A model generated the notes under the pieces. It saw only the letters and a program-made list of their open reading frames with translations. It made no database searches and was not told the DNA's origin. Below are positions 27,801-37,605 of a stretch of DNA of 58,252 bases, piece after piece (position 1 is the first letter of the stretch; every line of letters starts with the position of its first letter). Source of the stretch: Psychrobacter piscatorii (GTDB lineage Bacteria > Pseudomonadota > Gammaproteobacteria > Pseudomonadales > Moraxellaceae); contig NZ_LNDJ01000024.1 in the NCBI RefSeq assembly GCF_001444505.1, positions 1 to 58,252 on the forward strand, in the 5' to 3' direction. Position numbers and translations under genes: made by a program.

Positions 27801-27867
27801 AACGCTTCCTTGAATTGAATTAAATTAAACTTTCCTTGTTATTTATTACTTCACTGAATACATTCCT

Positions 27868-28410
27868 TTAATGTATTACTGGCGTACCTTCTGTACTAAA
27901 GGCAAATCCTTTATTACTAAAATTCCCAATCATGACCGCTTCGATAACTGGTCTGACGGTTTCATCGACACCTTCGACCTCGATAATGAAGTTAGCACCC
28001 GACCCGCCTTTATCTTCTTCTTTTTCGACGATGTAGTTGAGCGTGGCCATCGCTGATAGCTCGATGGGTTTGCTTAGATACGACTTTACCAGTGCCCCAT
28101 CCGTATCATAATAATCAATTTTATTAATATACAGTGATTTTTTCAGCGTGGTATTGCGCACACTCAGCGTCGCTGACAGTAGTACTTTGCGATTGTCTCT
28201 ATCGGTATAGATATCAGAGTAAATCGGTACATAAAAGGTTTCTTTATAGCTGAACTGACTGCGATCTACATCGGAGGTCACCTCTAACGCTTCAATCGGA
28301 TCTTGTTGATTCTCGGACAAGGTGACGTTTGGATCTTGCGCAGACGGATCACAGCCTGACAGCAACACGATAACAGCGAACAATAGAACGGATATACTAC
28401 GCTTATTCAT
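27868..28410 (-). CDS. DUF3124-family lipoprotein
   Basis: This 180-residue protein has a lipoprotein signal (LLFAVIVLLSGCDPS, Cys20) followed by a polar linker and a compact domain with FYVPIYSDIYTDRDNRKVLL, LSVRNTTLKKSLYI and VEGVDETVRPVIEAVMIG, which I recognise as the DUF3124 pattern. Asp after Cys+1 suggests possible inner-membrane retention by the Lol rule. It lies 43 bp downstream of the trkA/ktrA-like gene and is probably co-transcribed with the potassium transport genes. The function is not known. Confidence 0.75.
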   Translation of the reverse strand: MNKRSISVLLFAVIVLLSGCDPSAQDPNVTLSENQQDPIEALEVTSDVDRSQFSYKETFYVPIYSDIYTDRDNRKVLLSATLSVRNTTLKKSLYINKIDYYDTDGALVKSYLSKPIELSAMATLNYIVEKEEDKGGSGANFIIEVEGVDETVRPVIEAVMIGNFSNKGFAFSTEGTPVIH

Positions 28411-28453
28411 AAACTTCCCCTGTCCCTTTTCATGTCACTGCGATTGCAAGCTG

Positions 28454-29155
28454 TTATTTGATTTTCACACCCACGCTACGTAAGAAATGGTTGATGTGTT
28501 TGTTTGCGCCATAAATGACCAATACATCACGGTCTTGCAATATTTGTTCAGGCGTGGCCAGACCTTGCACGCTAGGTTTGGTCTGGGTACGACCAAAGCT
28601 GTCTTCATAATACTCATAGCGCAAGGTACTAAGCAATCGGATATTGAATTTTTGCTCCAACCGCAACTCCTCAACCGTCTTGCCGATCAACACATTTGGA
28701 ATCTTGATTTCTACCATACTAAAGTTATCGCTTAACTCAAACGAATCAACAAAATGGCTTAGTGACAGTCGTTTGGCCCAGCGATTGGCTGCTTCTTTTT
28801 CAGGGTAAATAATGTCATCGACACCAATGGCCTGCAAAACTTTTTTATGCAGCGGATTGATGCTACGGCTGATCAAACGTTTTGCTTTTAGGGTTTTAAA
28901 CAGCGCCGTTGCCATCACGTTGGCGCCTTGATCCTCTCCAATAGCGACAATGACGGTGTCGGTATCGACAATCGGTAATCCGCTCACGGTATACTCATCC
29001 GTGGCATCCATACAGAGCGTATGAGAAATGACCTCCTTATAGGCTTCTACTCGTTGCATGCTGCTGTCAATGGCAATCACTTCGTGACCTTGGCGGGTCA
29101 ATGCTGCTCCCAGTGACGCCCCAAAATTCCCCAACCCTACGATGATGTATTTCAT
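28454..29155 (-). CDS. Trk/Ktr potassium uptake regulatory subunit (RCK protein)
   Basis: This 233-residue cytoplasmic protein has one RCK_N Rossmann domain (VGLGNFGASLGAALTRQGHE, with D30 in AIDSS contacting nucleotide) and one RCK_C domain (about residues 140-230). A single RCK pair of this size matches KtrA rather than the double-length E. coli TrkA. It would form an octameric ring gating the membrane subunit encoded upstream, in response to ATP/ADP or NAD(H). The gene starts 78 bp after the stop of the membrane subunit gene. Confidence 0.9.
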   Translation of the reverse strand: MKYIIVGLGNFGASLGAALTRQGHEVIAIDSSMQRVEAYKEVISHTLCMDATDEYTVSGLPIVDTDTVIVAIGEDQGANVMATALFKTLKAKRLISRSINPLHKKVLQAIGVDDIIYPEKEAANRWAKRLSLSHFVDSFELSDNFSMVEIKIPNVLIGKTVEELRLEQKFNIRLLSTLRYEYYEDSFGRTQTKPSVQGLATPEQILQDRDVLVIYGANKHINHFLRSVGVKIK

Positions 29156-29233
29156 AACTTTTATGACCTTTTTTAGTGTCTTTTACTCTATGTTTCCCTG
29201 TTTTTGCACATAAAACCGTCTATTTATCACAAG

Positions 29234-31015
29234 TTAGTTAATCGTGATTTCCTCAGTCGGATAGCGATAATTGCGTTGGCGCATGTTTTTGAGTAGCGCA
29301 ATAAATATCGTCAGCATACTGACCCGTCCAACAAACATGATGACCGAAACCACGACTTTACTAAAATCCGATAAGTCTGCTGTCAGGTTTAAACTTAGCC
29401 CAACCGTGCTATAAGCTGAGAAACATTCAAATACCACTTTGATCAAATCAAGCTCTGGCTGATCATAACTAATCAGCGTCACACCCGTACCGATGACCAA
29501 TAATGACAACCACATAATAGAGAACGCGCGGCGGACTGAAATCTCCGCAATCTGACGCTTGAAGACTTCTATCTTTGTTTGCCCACGGGCTAGACTCAGT
29601 GTATTTAATAGCGCAATCGCAAAGGTACTGGTCTTGATACCACCACCCGTTGAGTTGGGCGACGCCCCAATCCACATCAAAAATATCGTTAGCATGACCG
29701 TTGGAAAAGTCAGTTCACCCATATCAATGACATTGAACCCTGCGGTTCGCGGCGTGGCAGCCGTAAAAAACCCTGTGATAAGCTTACCGAAAAAGCTGGT
29801 ATGGTCAGCGAGTACATTATTGTATTCAAATACCATCACCCCAACCAGACCAGTCAACAATAACGCCCCAGTCGTAATCAAGGTAATACGGCTGTTGATA
29901 TTCAGCAACCAAGGCTGATAAATATAGTGCCGGTCATTGCGATAGATCAGCTGCTCAATGCGATGACGCAGATAGCGCAGTACATTGACCACAATGGTGA
30001 AGCCCATACCGCCAAAGATAAAGGTCATCGCAATGATAAGCTGCAATGGATAATTAAAACGTAGCGAATCGTCATACATGCCAGCACTAATGGTCGAAAA
30101 CCCAGCATTACAAAAAGCGGATATCGCATGAAAGACCGAAAAAAACAATTGCTCAGACCAGTTCATATCAGGCATATCATAAATGCTGATATAAATGAGT
30201 GCCGCCGCCACCGCCTCAACGGCGAATGTCACGTATAAAATAGACTTAAGTGTCGACACCACATTACCCATGCCGCGCATATAAGACATCTCGCTAATAC
30301 TCGCTTGCGTCTCGTAACTGACGCCACCCTTAAAGAAGTAACTAAAGTACGTCACGAACGTCAAAATACCTAGGCCGCCGATTTGTATCAGTCCCATAAT
30401 AATGACTTGGCCAAACGTTGTAAAATAGGTTGCCGTATCCACCACAATAAGCCCAGTCACACAAACGGCACTAGTCGCGGTAAAGAGTGCATCAATAAAG
30501 GACAGCGGCTGCGTTGTCGCATTGGGCATCATTAGGAGCAAAGCACCAACCAGCACAACGGCTAAGAAACTTAAAATAAAAAACTGTGCAGGATGCAAAA
30601 AGGTGCGATTGAGATTGAAATTATGATCAGAGAGTTCACGGATAAAGGTGACAAACACGGCGATCTTTATCGCGACAAAACCATCAACGGCGGCGTCCAA
30701 TCCAGAACGCACCAAATCAGTGAAATGCGCGGTAAGTAAAATGACAATCGCGATACTGGTAAAAGCATCAAAAATAGCAACTTTATTGAGCGTTCGCGGT
30801 TTGTTTGTGTAGAGATAACGGCCAACCGTCACCACAAAGCTGAGCAAAATAACGACCAAGTAAAAAATATGAAACACTTGTTGGAGCCAAATGGGCAGCG
30901 TAAAGCCACTATCCAACAAGGCAATAGCTACCCCGATGACACTAATCAGAATCGTAACATTATTCAATAATCGATAATATGCGGCTGCATTCATAGCTTG
31001 AACCCATGACAACAA
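29234..31015 (-). CDS. Trk/Ktr potassium transporter membrane subunit
   Basis: This 593-residue TrkH/KtrB-superfamily channel-like protein has four repeated M1-P-M2 units. Filter-region glycines are visible at TATSAVCVTGLIVVDTATY (about residue 190), SAFCNAGFSTIS (about residue 311), AATPRTAGFNVIDMG (about residue 423) and SAYSTVGLSLNLTA (about residue 542). It carries an N-terminal extension of about 150 residues with several extra helices not found in Bacillus KtrB. With the single-RCK partner downstream it forms a K+ uptake system important for osmotic adjustment. Its neighbours do not show how it is regulated. Confidence 0.9.
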   Translation of the reverse strand: MLSWVQAMNAAAYYRLLNNVTILISVIGVAIALLDSGFTLPIWLQQVFHIFYLVVILLSFVVTVGRYLYTNKPRTLNKVAIFDAFTSIAIVILLTAHFTDLVRSGLDAAVDGFVAIKIAVFVTFIRELSDHNFNLNRTFLHPAQFFILSFLAVVLVGALLLMMPNATTQPLSFIDALFTATSAVCVTGLIVVDTATYFTTFGQVIIMGLIQIGGLGILTFVTYFSYFFKGGVSYETQASISEMSYMRGMGNVVSTLKSILYVTFAVEAVAAALIYISIYDMPDMNWSEQLFFSVFHAISAFCNAGFSTISAGMYDDSLRFNYPLQLIIAMTFIFGGMGFTIVVNVLRYLRHRIEQLIYRNDRHYIYQPWLLNINSRITLITTGALLLTGLVGVMVFEYNNVLADHTSFFGKLITGFFTAATPRTAGFNVIDMGELTFPTVMLTIFLMWIGASPNSTGGGIKTSTFAIALLNTLSLARGQTKIEVFKRQIAEISVRRAFSIMWLSLLVIGTGVTLISYDQPELDLIKVVFECFSAYSTVGLSLNLTADLSDFSKVVVSVIMFVGRVSMLTIFIALLKNMRQRNYRYPTEEITIN

Positions 31016-31196
31016 TAACCACGATACTTATACTCCTTTTTTGCCCTATTCACAAAAACTGATTTGAGAGAATCGTAACCAATTATTGAATCAATATAGA
31101 TCCTAAGAGTCATTCAGATGAGATATCAAATACTTGCAATATCATACAATACTGACTGACGTACTGACTCCTTTTTCCCACTTGCTAAGCTGTCTC

Positions 31197-32135
31197 TCAT
31201 TCTTCTTTTGTTATTATGGTCGCCATTTTTACACCGCCCCATGTCACCAGTATCACACCAACAGCTATCAAAGATGCTCCCAAAAACAACCCCTCAGGTG
31301 GACGCTCTCCCTGCAAAAATATCGCAATCGGTACACCAACGACAGCCCCAACCGCCCCTAGTAAACTGAGCAATACAGGCCCACCTGTTTTTTGCAAAAG
31401 AAATAATAAGAAAAACTGACCAGCAAACACCCACGCTTGTACGGCTATCAATCCTAGCGGCAACCAAGCATCCAAAGGTATCGCGACAGAAAAATCAGAG
31501 AGCGCACTAAACAAACCTAGCAGCAATGCCGCCGCCACCAACATACCGGGTGCAAGCGCACTAGAGGAGGCATTATCAGGCCAGCGTAACGTCCGATATA
31601 TATTGCCAATGGCGAGTAGCACTGGGCCACACAGTGCGACTAAGATCCAGAAGACACTAGACTCTGGTGCAGAAAGCTTATGAATAGCCAACACCCCTGC
31701 GCCAAGAAGCGCCGCCACTACGCCAAGCGCACGAATGAGATAAAAACGCTCCATACGTAGCATCAGTGCGCCAAGATACGTTAGCAGTGGGGGTAAGCAA
31801 ATAATGAGGGCAACAAACCCTGCCCCAACATGAGGAATGGCCGAAAATAACAGTAAGTTAGCAGCCGCCACGCTAACAAAGGCGGCGACGACATAATACT
31901 CGATACTACGGGCACTAATAGGCGGTATCTCTTGTTTGATAAGAGCAACGATTAGTAAAATAATGGCCGCGCCAGTGATCGACCAAAACAAAAACGCGAG
32001 TGGTGTTAGACCGATATTGACAGCATATTTTGCCAAGTTGGTCGAGATACCAGTAAGCGCACCCCCTGCTAATAGGCAAGCAACAGGCACTAGCCACGTG
32101 TTTTTGTGAGTATTTTTATTGAGTAAGTCATTCAT
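31197..32135 (-). CDS. EamA-family (DMT) transporter
   Basis: This 312-residue inner-membrane protein has ten predicted helices formed by two EamA repeats (about residues 12-145 and 160-300), the standard 10-TMS layout of drug/metabolite transporters. Typical elements are LAGGALTGISTNLAKYAV at the start and a C-terminal LFLGASLIAVGVILVTWGG. Substrates in this family vary widely (amino acids, nucleotides, metabolites), so none is named. It may share a transcript with the TPR-like gene, which starts upstream on the same strand with a 25-bp gap. Confidence 0.85.
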   Translation of the reverse strand: MNDLLNKNTHKNTWLVPVACLLAGGALTGISTNLAKYAVNIGLTPLAFLFWSITGAAIILLIVALIKQEIPPISARSIEYYVVAAFVSVAAANLLLFSAIPHVGAGFVALIICLPPLLTYLGALMLRMERFYLIRALGVVAALLGAGVLAIHKLSAPESSVFWILVALCGPVLLAIGNIYRTLRWPDNASSSALAPGMLVAAALLLGLFSALSDFSVAIPLDAWLPLGLIAVQAWVFAGQFFLLFLLQKTGGPVLLSLLGAVGAVVGVPIAIFLQGERPPEGLFLGASLIAVGVILVTWGGVKMATIITKEE

Positions 32136-32160
32136 CCATTATCCTATTGGACAAGGTCGA

Positions 32161-32583
32161 TCATTCAGTCACCAGTTTCGCAAACAGCTCATCTATCTCA
32201 ACCTTAAATTCTTTGTCTTCGATTTTGTTGGCTGCAACTTTGGCATTTTGTAGATGTTGGATAGCCGCTTCAGTCTGACCCGTCTCAAGCTGTAGCACCG
32301 CCATAGAAAAAGCGATTGAGGCCATGTGATCTTTTGAGTTGATCGCTGTGGCTTTGACCAATGCCTTATCATAGATCACCAAAGCCTCATCCAAATCTTC
32401 TGTGAAATCAGCAAGTGTCTCCCACTGCTCGGGATGGTCTTTATCGGTGTTTTCATTGTCGGTACAAATGGCGTTTAATTCTGCATAAAGCGCATCAAAT
32501 TTTGCTTGATCGCCGCGACGATCGGCCTCTAGCAGCTCTTCGGCTAAGGTGTAAATGGCTTTATATATTTTAGTATTGATCAT
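32161..32583 (-). CDS. Small helical (TPR-like) protein of unknown function
   Basis: This 140-residue acidic protein is predicted to be all-helical. Segments such as ALVIYDKALVKATAINS and GQTEAAIQHLQNAKVAANK have the spacing of tetratricopeptide repeats, suggesting a two- to three-repeat scaffold. It has no signal peptide and is cytoplasmic. The ATG is preceded by an AGAGAAAAAA stretch. I cannot assign a function; neighbours are a DMT transporter downstream and a metalloprotease-like gene upstream. Confidence 0.65.
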   Translation of the reverse strand: MINTKIYKAIYTLAEELLEADRRGDQAKFDALYAELNAICTDNENTDKDHPEQWETLADFTEDLDEALVIYDKALVKATAINSKDHMASIAFSMAVLQLETGQTEAAIQHLQNAKVAANKIEDKEFKVEIDELFAKLVTE

Positions 32584-32741
32584 TTTTTTCTCTATTTTTC
32601 GTGAGATAACAAAAAATTTTGTCTCAATTTATGATTTGGCAGTTAAATTTTTAGTACAGGCAAGCTTAGCACGGTTAGCGATAACGTTGAGCGTTTTCAG
32701 ACGGTGGCAAAGAGATGTTTTGACTTTATATTGCTGTCCAA

Positions 32742-33230
32742 TCATTGCTCTTGCCAGTGCAACCATAAACGCATATCTAATTCGAGCTGATGATACTCAG
32801 GTTCCATATGACAACACAGTTGATAAAACGCCTTGTTATGATCATGTTCTTTAAAATGCGCCAGCTCATGTACCACAATCATCCGTAAAAACTCTGGCGG
32901 TGCGTCTTTGAATAGACTGGCAACCGTGATACTGTTATGGGATTTAAGCTTGCTGCCTTGCACGCGAGACTGGGTAGTATGGATACCTAGCGCATGCTTT
33001 AGTACTTTTAACTTACTGCTATAGCTGACGCTTGATAGCGGGCCAATCTTGCGCATGTATTGGTTTTTTATCTCATTGACATAGTGATAAAGCGCCTTAT
33101 CACTTTGCACTTGGTGCTGGGTGGGATATTTTTTATCCAAATACTCACCCATCCGACCGTCGCTTATCATTTGCGCCGCTTGCGTTTGAATCTGCTCTGA
33201 GTAATGCGCTATGTATTTTAATCTGCTCAC
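32742..33230 (-). CDS. YgjP-like metallopeptidase domain protein
   Basis: This 162-residue protein has a zinc-protease motif HELAHFKEHDH (HExxH plus a later His, about residues 121-131), preceded by YVNEIKNQYMRKIGPLSSVSYSSK. The order and the C-terminal PEYHQLELDMRLWLHW fit the YgjP/DUF45 family of M48-like metalloproteins. The gene is monocistronic. Biochemical activity is untested in most members. The reduced length relative to about 230 residues for YgjP-type proteins means only the catalytic half is covered. Confidence 0.75.
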   Translation of the reverse strand: MSRLKYIAHYSEQIQTQAAQMISDGRMGEYLDKKYPTQHQVQSDKALYHYVNEIKNQYMRKIGPLSSVSYSSKLKVLKHALGIHTTQSRVQGSKLKSHNSITVASLFKDAPPEFLRMIVVHELAHFKEHDHNKAFYQLCCHMEPEYHQLELDMRLWLHWQEQ

Positions 33231-33349
33231 AACGATATCCTTTGTCTATGTGTTAAAAGCTGTCCGCTTGTTTGATGGATTTTACCTTATATTGGCTATA
33301 TGTTATCTCTAGCTTGTTCTACTTCCCATTTACCTTATTTGCCACAAAA

Positions 33350-33382
33350 AAACCCCATAAGCGGTAGTCAACTTATGGGGTC
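33350..33382 (-). terminator. Intrinsic terminator after betT
   Basis: On the minus strand CCCCATAAG (33380-33372) pairs with CTTATGGGG (33361-33353), followed by seven T residues. It is 85 bp after the betT stop. Confidence 0.87.
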
Positions 33383-33463
33383 ATTGCTTATAACACTTTC
33401 TTATAAAGACGGTCACTTATCGGCTATCGTACATATAGATTGATAGCGCGATGGTCTAGGCCA

Positions 33464-35521
33464 TTAACGCTCTAGATGCAGATACTGCAAATGACGCTCG
33501 TACTGATTTAAGATATCGACCAATACCTGCTCTTTGGTATAACCGACCAAGTCATACTCTTGCGAGCCTTCACTTAAGAACACCTCAGCACGATAATAAT
33601 GCTCTGCCTGCTTGTTTGATGTATTCAATGTAAAGTTAGGACGTTCAGCTTTGATCAAGTTAACTTCATAAACAAAGTCATCTTCATCACCATGACCGAC
33701 GCGCAGTTTTAGACCGTCGACCTGACCACTGTCTTGGCCCATGCCTGCATCGATATCTTCACCGATACTGGCAAGATTATGCGCATCTAAAGAGGTTTTG
33801 AGACCGCCTGCTTTGAACTCTTTTTCGACCTCAGTCATCGCTGGCATCACCACCGTTTTTAAGAACTTTTCAACCTGTGCGTGTCCTGGGAAGCTAACAA
33901 TACGCTGCAAACGTGCTCTCCAGCCTTTGCCGCTGTCGAGCACATTGGCAGTACCAATCGTGCTGGCTTTGCGCTTATTGCCCTCTTCTTTTAGTGACTT
34001 CCACATGGACATCATGTAGAGCACTAAAATCAAAGAGAATGGCAAACCTGCAATGACCGAAACCGATTGTAATGAGGCAAAACCGCCCGCAAACAATAAT
34101 CCTAGTGTGATAAGACCTGTTGCCGCCGCCCAAAACAAACGCAACCAAACCGGTGCATCCGTGTCATTAGTCATGCCTTTTGAGCTTAGGTTGGCAAGTA
34201 CCAACGCGCCCGAGTCCGCAGAGGTGACAAAGAACACCAGACCAATGATCACACCTGCAAATGACAGCACTTCGCTATAGGGGAAATATTCAAATAGCGC
34301 AAACATACCCATGGCGGCATCATTGACGGCAGTTTCACCAAGCGCCGTTGCGCCATTGGCGACCAGATCTATCGCAGTGTTACCAAAGATAGAGAACCAT
34401 GCAAAAATAAAGCCCAATGGAATGAACATCACGCCAAAGACAAATTCACGTAGCGTACGGCCACGGCTGATACGCGCGATAAACAGACCAACAAACGGTG
34501 CCCAAGCAACCCACCATGCCCAGAAAAATATCGTCCAACCTGATTTCCAGTCGGCACCGGCAGTACCGTCATAGGCATAAACATCAAAGGTTTTATAGAT
34601 AATGGTTTGGAAATATTGACCAATATTTTGCGTAAAGGTGTTTAATAAATAGACCGTATTACCCATCACGAGGATGGCAAGCAATAGCAATATTGACGAC
34701 AACATATTGAATTCAGACAGACGACGTACGCCTTTTTCAACACCCGTCATCGCAGAGACAGCGGCAGCGACGACCACACCGACAATGATCAGCGCCTGAA
34801 CCATTTTGCTAGATTCAATACCAAAGACATGGGTCAAGCCAGCATTGGCTTGTAGCACCCCAATACCCAAACTGGTCGCAATACCCATCAACGTACAGAC
34901 AACACCGAAAGTATCAATCCCATCACCTAGCCAGCCTTTGATCAGGCGTTCACCAAATATTGGCGTGAGCGGTGAGCGTAGCGCAAGTGGCATGTTTTTG
35001 CGGTAAGCAAAGTAAGCCAGTGCCATACCAATCAGCGCATAAATACCCCAGCCATGCAGACCCCAATGCAAAAAAGTCTGAGCAAGCGCTTGACGCATGG
35101 CCTCGGCGCTCGCAGGCTCTAGGCCAGTATGCGGCGTTAAATAATGCATCAATGGCTCTGACGCACCAAAAAAAAGCAGATCAATACCGATACCCGCTGA
35201 AAACAGCATGGCTGCCCACGCTAAAAACGGAAACTGCGCTTTTTCGTGGTCTTGACCCAGCTTAATATCGCCATATTTAGAAAAACCGACAAACAAAGCA
35301 AAAATACTATAAGCGGCAACCACTAGCATGTAATACCAACCAAACTTATCTGATACCCACGCCATACTTGCACCAAGTAAGGTCTCACTATAATCTGGAA
35401 AAGCAATGGTCCAGATGATCAATAAAATAGAAATAATAGCCGAACCTAAAAACACAGTTTTGTTTAGGCTCAACGGTTTCGTCACCTCTTTTGATGGCGA
35501 ACTGTACATAAAAGACCTCAA
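33464..35521 (-). CDS. betT: BCCT-family choline/betaine transporter (BetT-like)
   Basis: This 685-residue inner-membrane symporter has 12 membrane helices and a long cytoplasmic C-terminal domain of about 170 residues, the hallmark of osmotically sensing BetT-type BCCT proteins. The family signature lies in FFWAWWVAWAPFVGLFIARI (about residues 331-350), and the glycine-rich stretch GIGIDLLFFGASEPLMHYL (about residues 111-129) marks the substrate path. High-affinity choline import by proton symport is the likely role, given betA and betB upstream. It is separated from betA by a terminator and an inverted repeat, so it probably has its own promoter. Confidence 0.9.
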   Translation of the reverse strand: MRSFMYSSPSKEVTKPLSLNKTVFLGSAIISILLIIWTIAFPDYSETLLGASMAWVSDKFGWYYMLVVAAYSIFALFVGFSKYGDIKLGQDHEKAQFPFLAWAAMLFSAGIGIDLLFFGASEPLMHYLTPHTGLEPASAEAMRQALAQTFLHWGLHGWGIYALIGMALAYFAYRKNMPLALRSPLTPIFGERLIKGWLGDGIDTFGVVCTLMGIATSLGIGVLQANAGLTHVFGIESSKMVQALIIVGVVVAAAVSAMTGVEKGVRRLSEFNMLSSILLLLAILVMGNTVYLLNTFTQNIGQYFQTIIYKTFDVYAYDGTAGADWKSGWTIFFWAWWVAWAPFVGLFIARISRGRTLREFVFGVMFIPLGFIFAWFSIFGNTAIDLVANGATALGETAVNDAAMGMFALFEYFPYSEVLSFAGVIIGLVFFVTSADSGALVLANLSSKGMTNDTDAPVWLRLFWAAATGLITLGLLFAGGFASLQSVSVIAGLPFSLILVLYMMSMWKSLKEEGNKRKASTIGTANVLDSGKGWRARLQRIVSFPGHAQVEKFLKTVVMPAMTEVEKEFKAGGLKTSLDAHNLASIGEDIDAGMGQDSGQVDGLKLRVGHGDEDDFVYEVNLIKAERPNFTLNTSNKQAEHYYRAEVFLSEGSQEYDLVGYTKEQVLVDILNQYERHLQYLHLER

Positions 35522-35651
35522 ATAAGTAAATTAAACAGTGTCCGATATTGCTTTGTCCGGCATAGTATTATGACTTTTGACCACATAACGTATACTTAAC
35601 CGCATGACGCACAAAGCAGTACCAATGAATAAAAGCGAATAAAATGATAAA

Positions 35652-35697
35652 CAGCGCTGATCGTAACGACTTGCATCACTCCAATACATCAGCGCTG
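35652..35697. promoter_or_regulatory. 10-bp inverted repeat upstream of betT
   Basis: CAGCGCTGAT (35652-35661) and ATCAGCGCTG (35688-35697) are perfect inverted copies 26 bp apart, each containing the palindrome AGCGCT. They lie in the 279-bp region between betA and betT, about 130-175 bp before the betT start. They could be paired operator half-sites or a large hairpin. The pair is not seen upstream of the betI operon, so BetI is not an obvious binder. Confidence 0.5.
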
Positions 35698-35698
35698 A

Positions 35699-35724
35699 TA
35701 AAAAAGGCCTTTACGTGAAAGGCC
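35699..35724 (-). terminator. Intrinsic terminator after betA
   Basis: On the minus strand GGCCTTT (35724-35718), loop CACGT, AAAGGCC (35712-35706) is followed by T residues. It ends the SMR-betI-betB-betA transcript. Confidence 0.85.
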
Positions 35725-35800
35725 ATTACTTTGAAGTTATCTTATATCGTTATTTATTCAGCAGCGCATCTCGCCCTGCCTACCTGACCAGCTGCTTAGC

Positions 35801-37501
35801 TTACACCGTTGAGAGATAATCGCGCATTGGCTCAGCGCGTAGCGGCGCTCCATTGGCCACATAATAATCTGCCGTAGAGCGCGGCAATTGTACGCCTTTC
35901 ATTTTATCAACGATTTTTTCGGCCAGCATGATGGTGGTGGCGTTGAGATTACCACTAATGATATTTGGCATAATAGATGCATCGACGACTCGCAAGCCAT
36001 CAATACCATGTACCAGCCCTTGACCATTGACGACCGAATCATTATCTTCGCCCATCGCACAGGTACATGAGGGATGGTAAGCCGTCTCGCCATGCTCGCG
36101 CACATAGTCATCTAGCTGCTGATCGGTCACCAAGTCTTCGGTGGGTGAGATGGCAGCACCGCGATAAGGGTCCAGCGCAGGTTGATGCATAATCTCGCGC
36201 GTGATACGCATCGCCGCGCGGAACTCCTGCCAATCTTGCTCATGTGACATATAGTTAAATAAAATACTTGGATGCGCACTGGGGTCTTTTGAGGTCAGCT
36301 TGACGCGACCACGACTTGGAGAACGCAATGAACCGACATGGGCTTGAAAACTGTGCGAATCACTGGCACTACGGCCATCGTAACGCACGGCAAGCGGTAA
36401 GAAATGATACTGGATATTTGGGTGAGTGAATGCCTCATCCGTACGGATAAAACCGCCACCTTCAAACTGATTAGAAGCCCCAAGGCCTGTACCATTGAAC
36501 AACCACTCCGCACCAATGGCAGGTTTATTCCACCATTTATTGGCAGACGCAATCGAGACTGGCAGCTTACATTCGTACTGCATATACAGCTCTAAATGAT
36601 CCTGCAAGTTATTGCCCACACCCGGTAAATCTAGTATTTCTGTCACGCCAGCGTCTTTTAGCCACTGACCAGGGCCGATACCTGAGCGCTGCAACAGCTG
36701 CGGTGAGGCAATCGCACCAGACGACACTACCACTTCACGAGATGCGTAAAACTTTTTGGTCTGGCCCTCGTGCTCGACCTTGACCCCGACGGCACGCTTG
36801 CCATCAAATAAGATCACATCGGTGAGCGCCCCTGTCAAAATCGTGATATTGTCACGCGGCTTGGCGCGATCTAGATAGCCTCGAGCCGTAGATGCGCGGC
36901 GACCATTAGGCGTCACAAAACGATCCATCGGACCAAAACCTTCTTGCTGATAGCCGTTCAAATCTTCGGTACGCGGATAGCCTGCTTGTACCCCAGCTTC
37001 AATCATAGCTTGGAACAGTGGATTCACCCCTGGTTTTGAGGTGGTCATCTCGACAGGACCGCCCGCACCGTGGTAGTCATTTTCGCCCACATCGCGGTTT
37101 TCTGACTTTTTAAAATACGGTAGGCAATCTAAATACGTCCAATCTTCTAGACCTTTTATCTTTGCCCAATCATCATAATCGAGCGCATTGCCGCGGATGT
37201 AGCACATACCGTTGATAAGCGATGAGCCGCCAAGCCCTTTACCGCGACCACAGTCCATGACACGGTTGTTCATATATGGTTCAGGATCTGTCTTGTAGCC
37301 CCAGTTATAAGTCGTACCTTGCAGCGGCATCGCAAGCGCCGCTGGCATTTGGGTACGAAAATCCAATCGATAATCTGGACGACCTGCCTCTAGTAATAAC
37401 ACGTTGATATCGGCATCTTCGGTCAAACGCGTGGCCAGCACATTACCTGCTGACCCTGCACCAACAATAATATAATCGTACTCAGGGGTGGTTGATGTCA
37501 T
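35801..37501 (-). CDS. betA: Choline dehydrogenase (GMC oxidoreductase)
   Basis: This 566-residue FAD enzyme oxidises choline to betaine aldehyde. The dinucleotide-binding motif [14 protein letters not shown] (about residues 14-27), the GMC signature [20 protein letters not shown] (about residues 86-105) and the C-terminal active-site His in [16 protein letters not shown] and Asn in [12 protein letters not shown] are all present. The second ATG (37501) is chosen because GGAG lies 6 bases before it, while the ATG at 37513 has none. It is the last gene of the bet operon. Betaine made here acts as compatible solute and may be catabolised elsewhere. Confidence 0.94.
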   Translation of the reverse strand: MTSTTPEYDYIIVGAGSAGNVLATRLTEDADINVLLLEAGRPDYRLDFRTQMPAALAMPLQGTTYNWGYKTDPEPYMNNRVMDCGRGKGLGGSSLINGMCYIRGNALDYDDWAKIKGLEDWTYLDCLPYFKKSENRDVGENDYHGAGGPVEMTTSKPGVNPLFQAMIEAGVQAGYPRTEDLNGYQQEGFGPMDRFVTPNGRRASTARGYLDRAKPRDNITILTGALTDVILFDGKRAVGVKVEHEGQTKKFYASREVVVSSGAIASPQLLQRSGIGPGQWLKDAGVTEILDLPGVGNNLQDHLELYMQYECKLPVSIASANKWWNKPAIGAEWLFNGTGLGASNQFEGGGFIRTDEAFTHPNIQYHFLPLAVRYDGRSASDSHSFQAHVGSLRSPSRGRVKLTSKDPSAHPSILFNYMSHEQDWQEFRAAMRITREIMHQPALDPYRGAAISPTEDLVTDQQLDDYVREHGETAYHPSCTCAMGEDNDSVVNGQGLVHGIDGLRVVDASIMPNIISGNLNATTIMLAEKIVDKMKGVQLPRSTADYYVANGAPLRAEPMRDYLSTV

Positions 37502-37605
37502 AACATGCTCCATAATATGGAAAAATATAAATCACTTGGTAGCAGCAAGGTCAAATGCACAGCGTCATCAGGCCCAAACTGCGCTCACTTTCTCAATACC
37601 ACTCG

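Noticed and set aside
35652..35697. BetI operator
   Set aside because: The repeat pair is not found upstream of the SMR-betI operon, where BetI should act; it is listed only as an inverted repeat.
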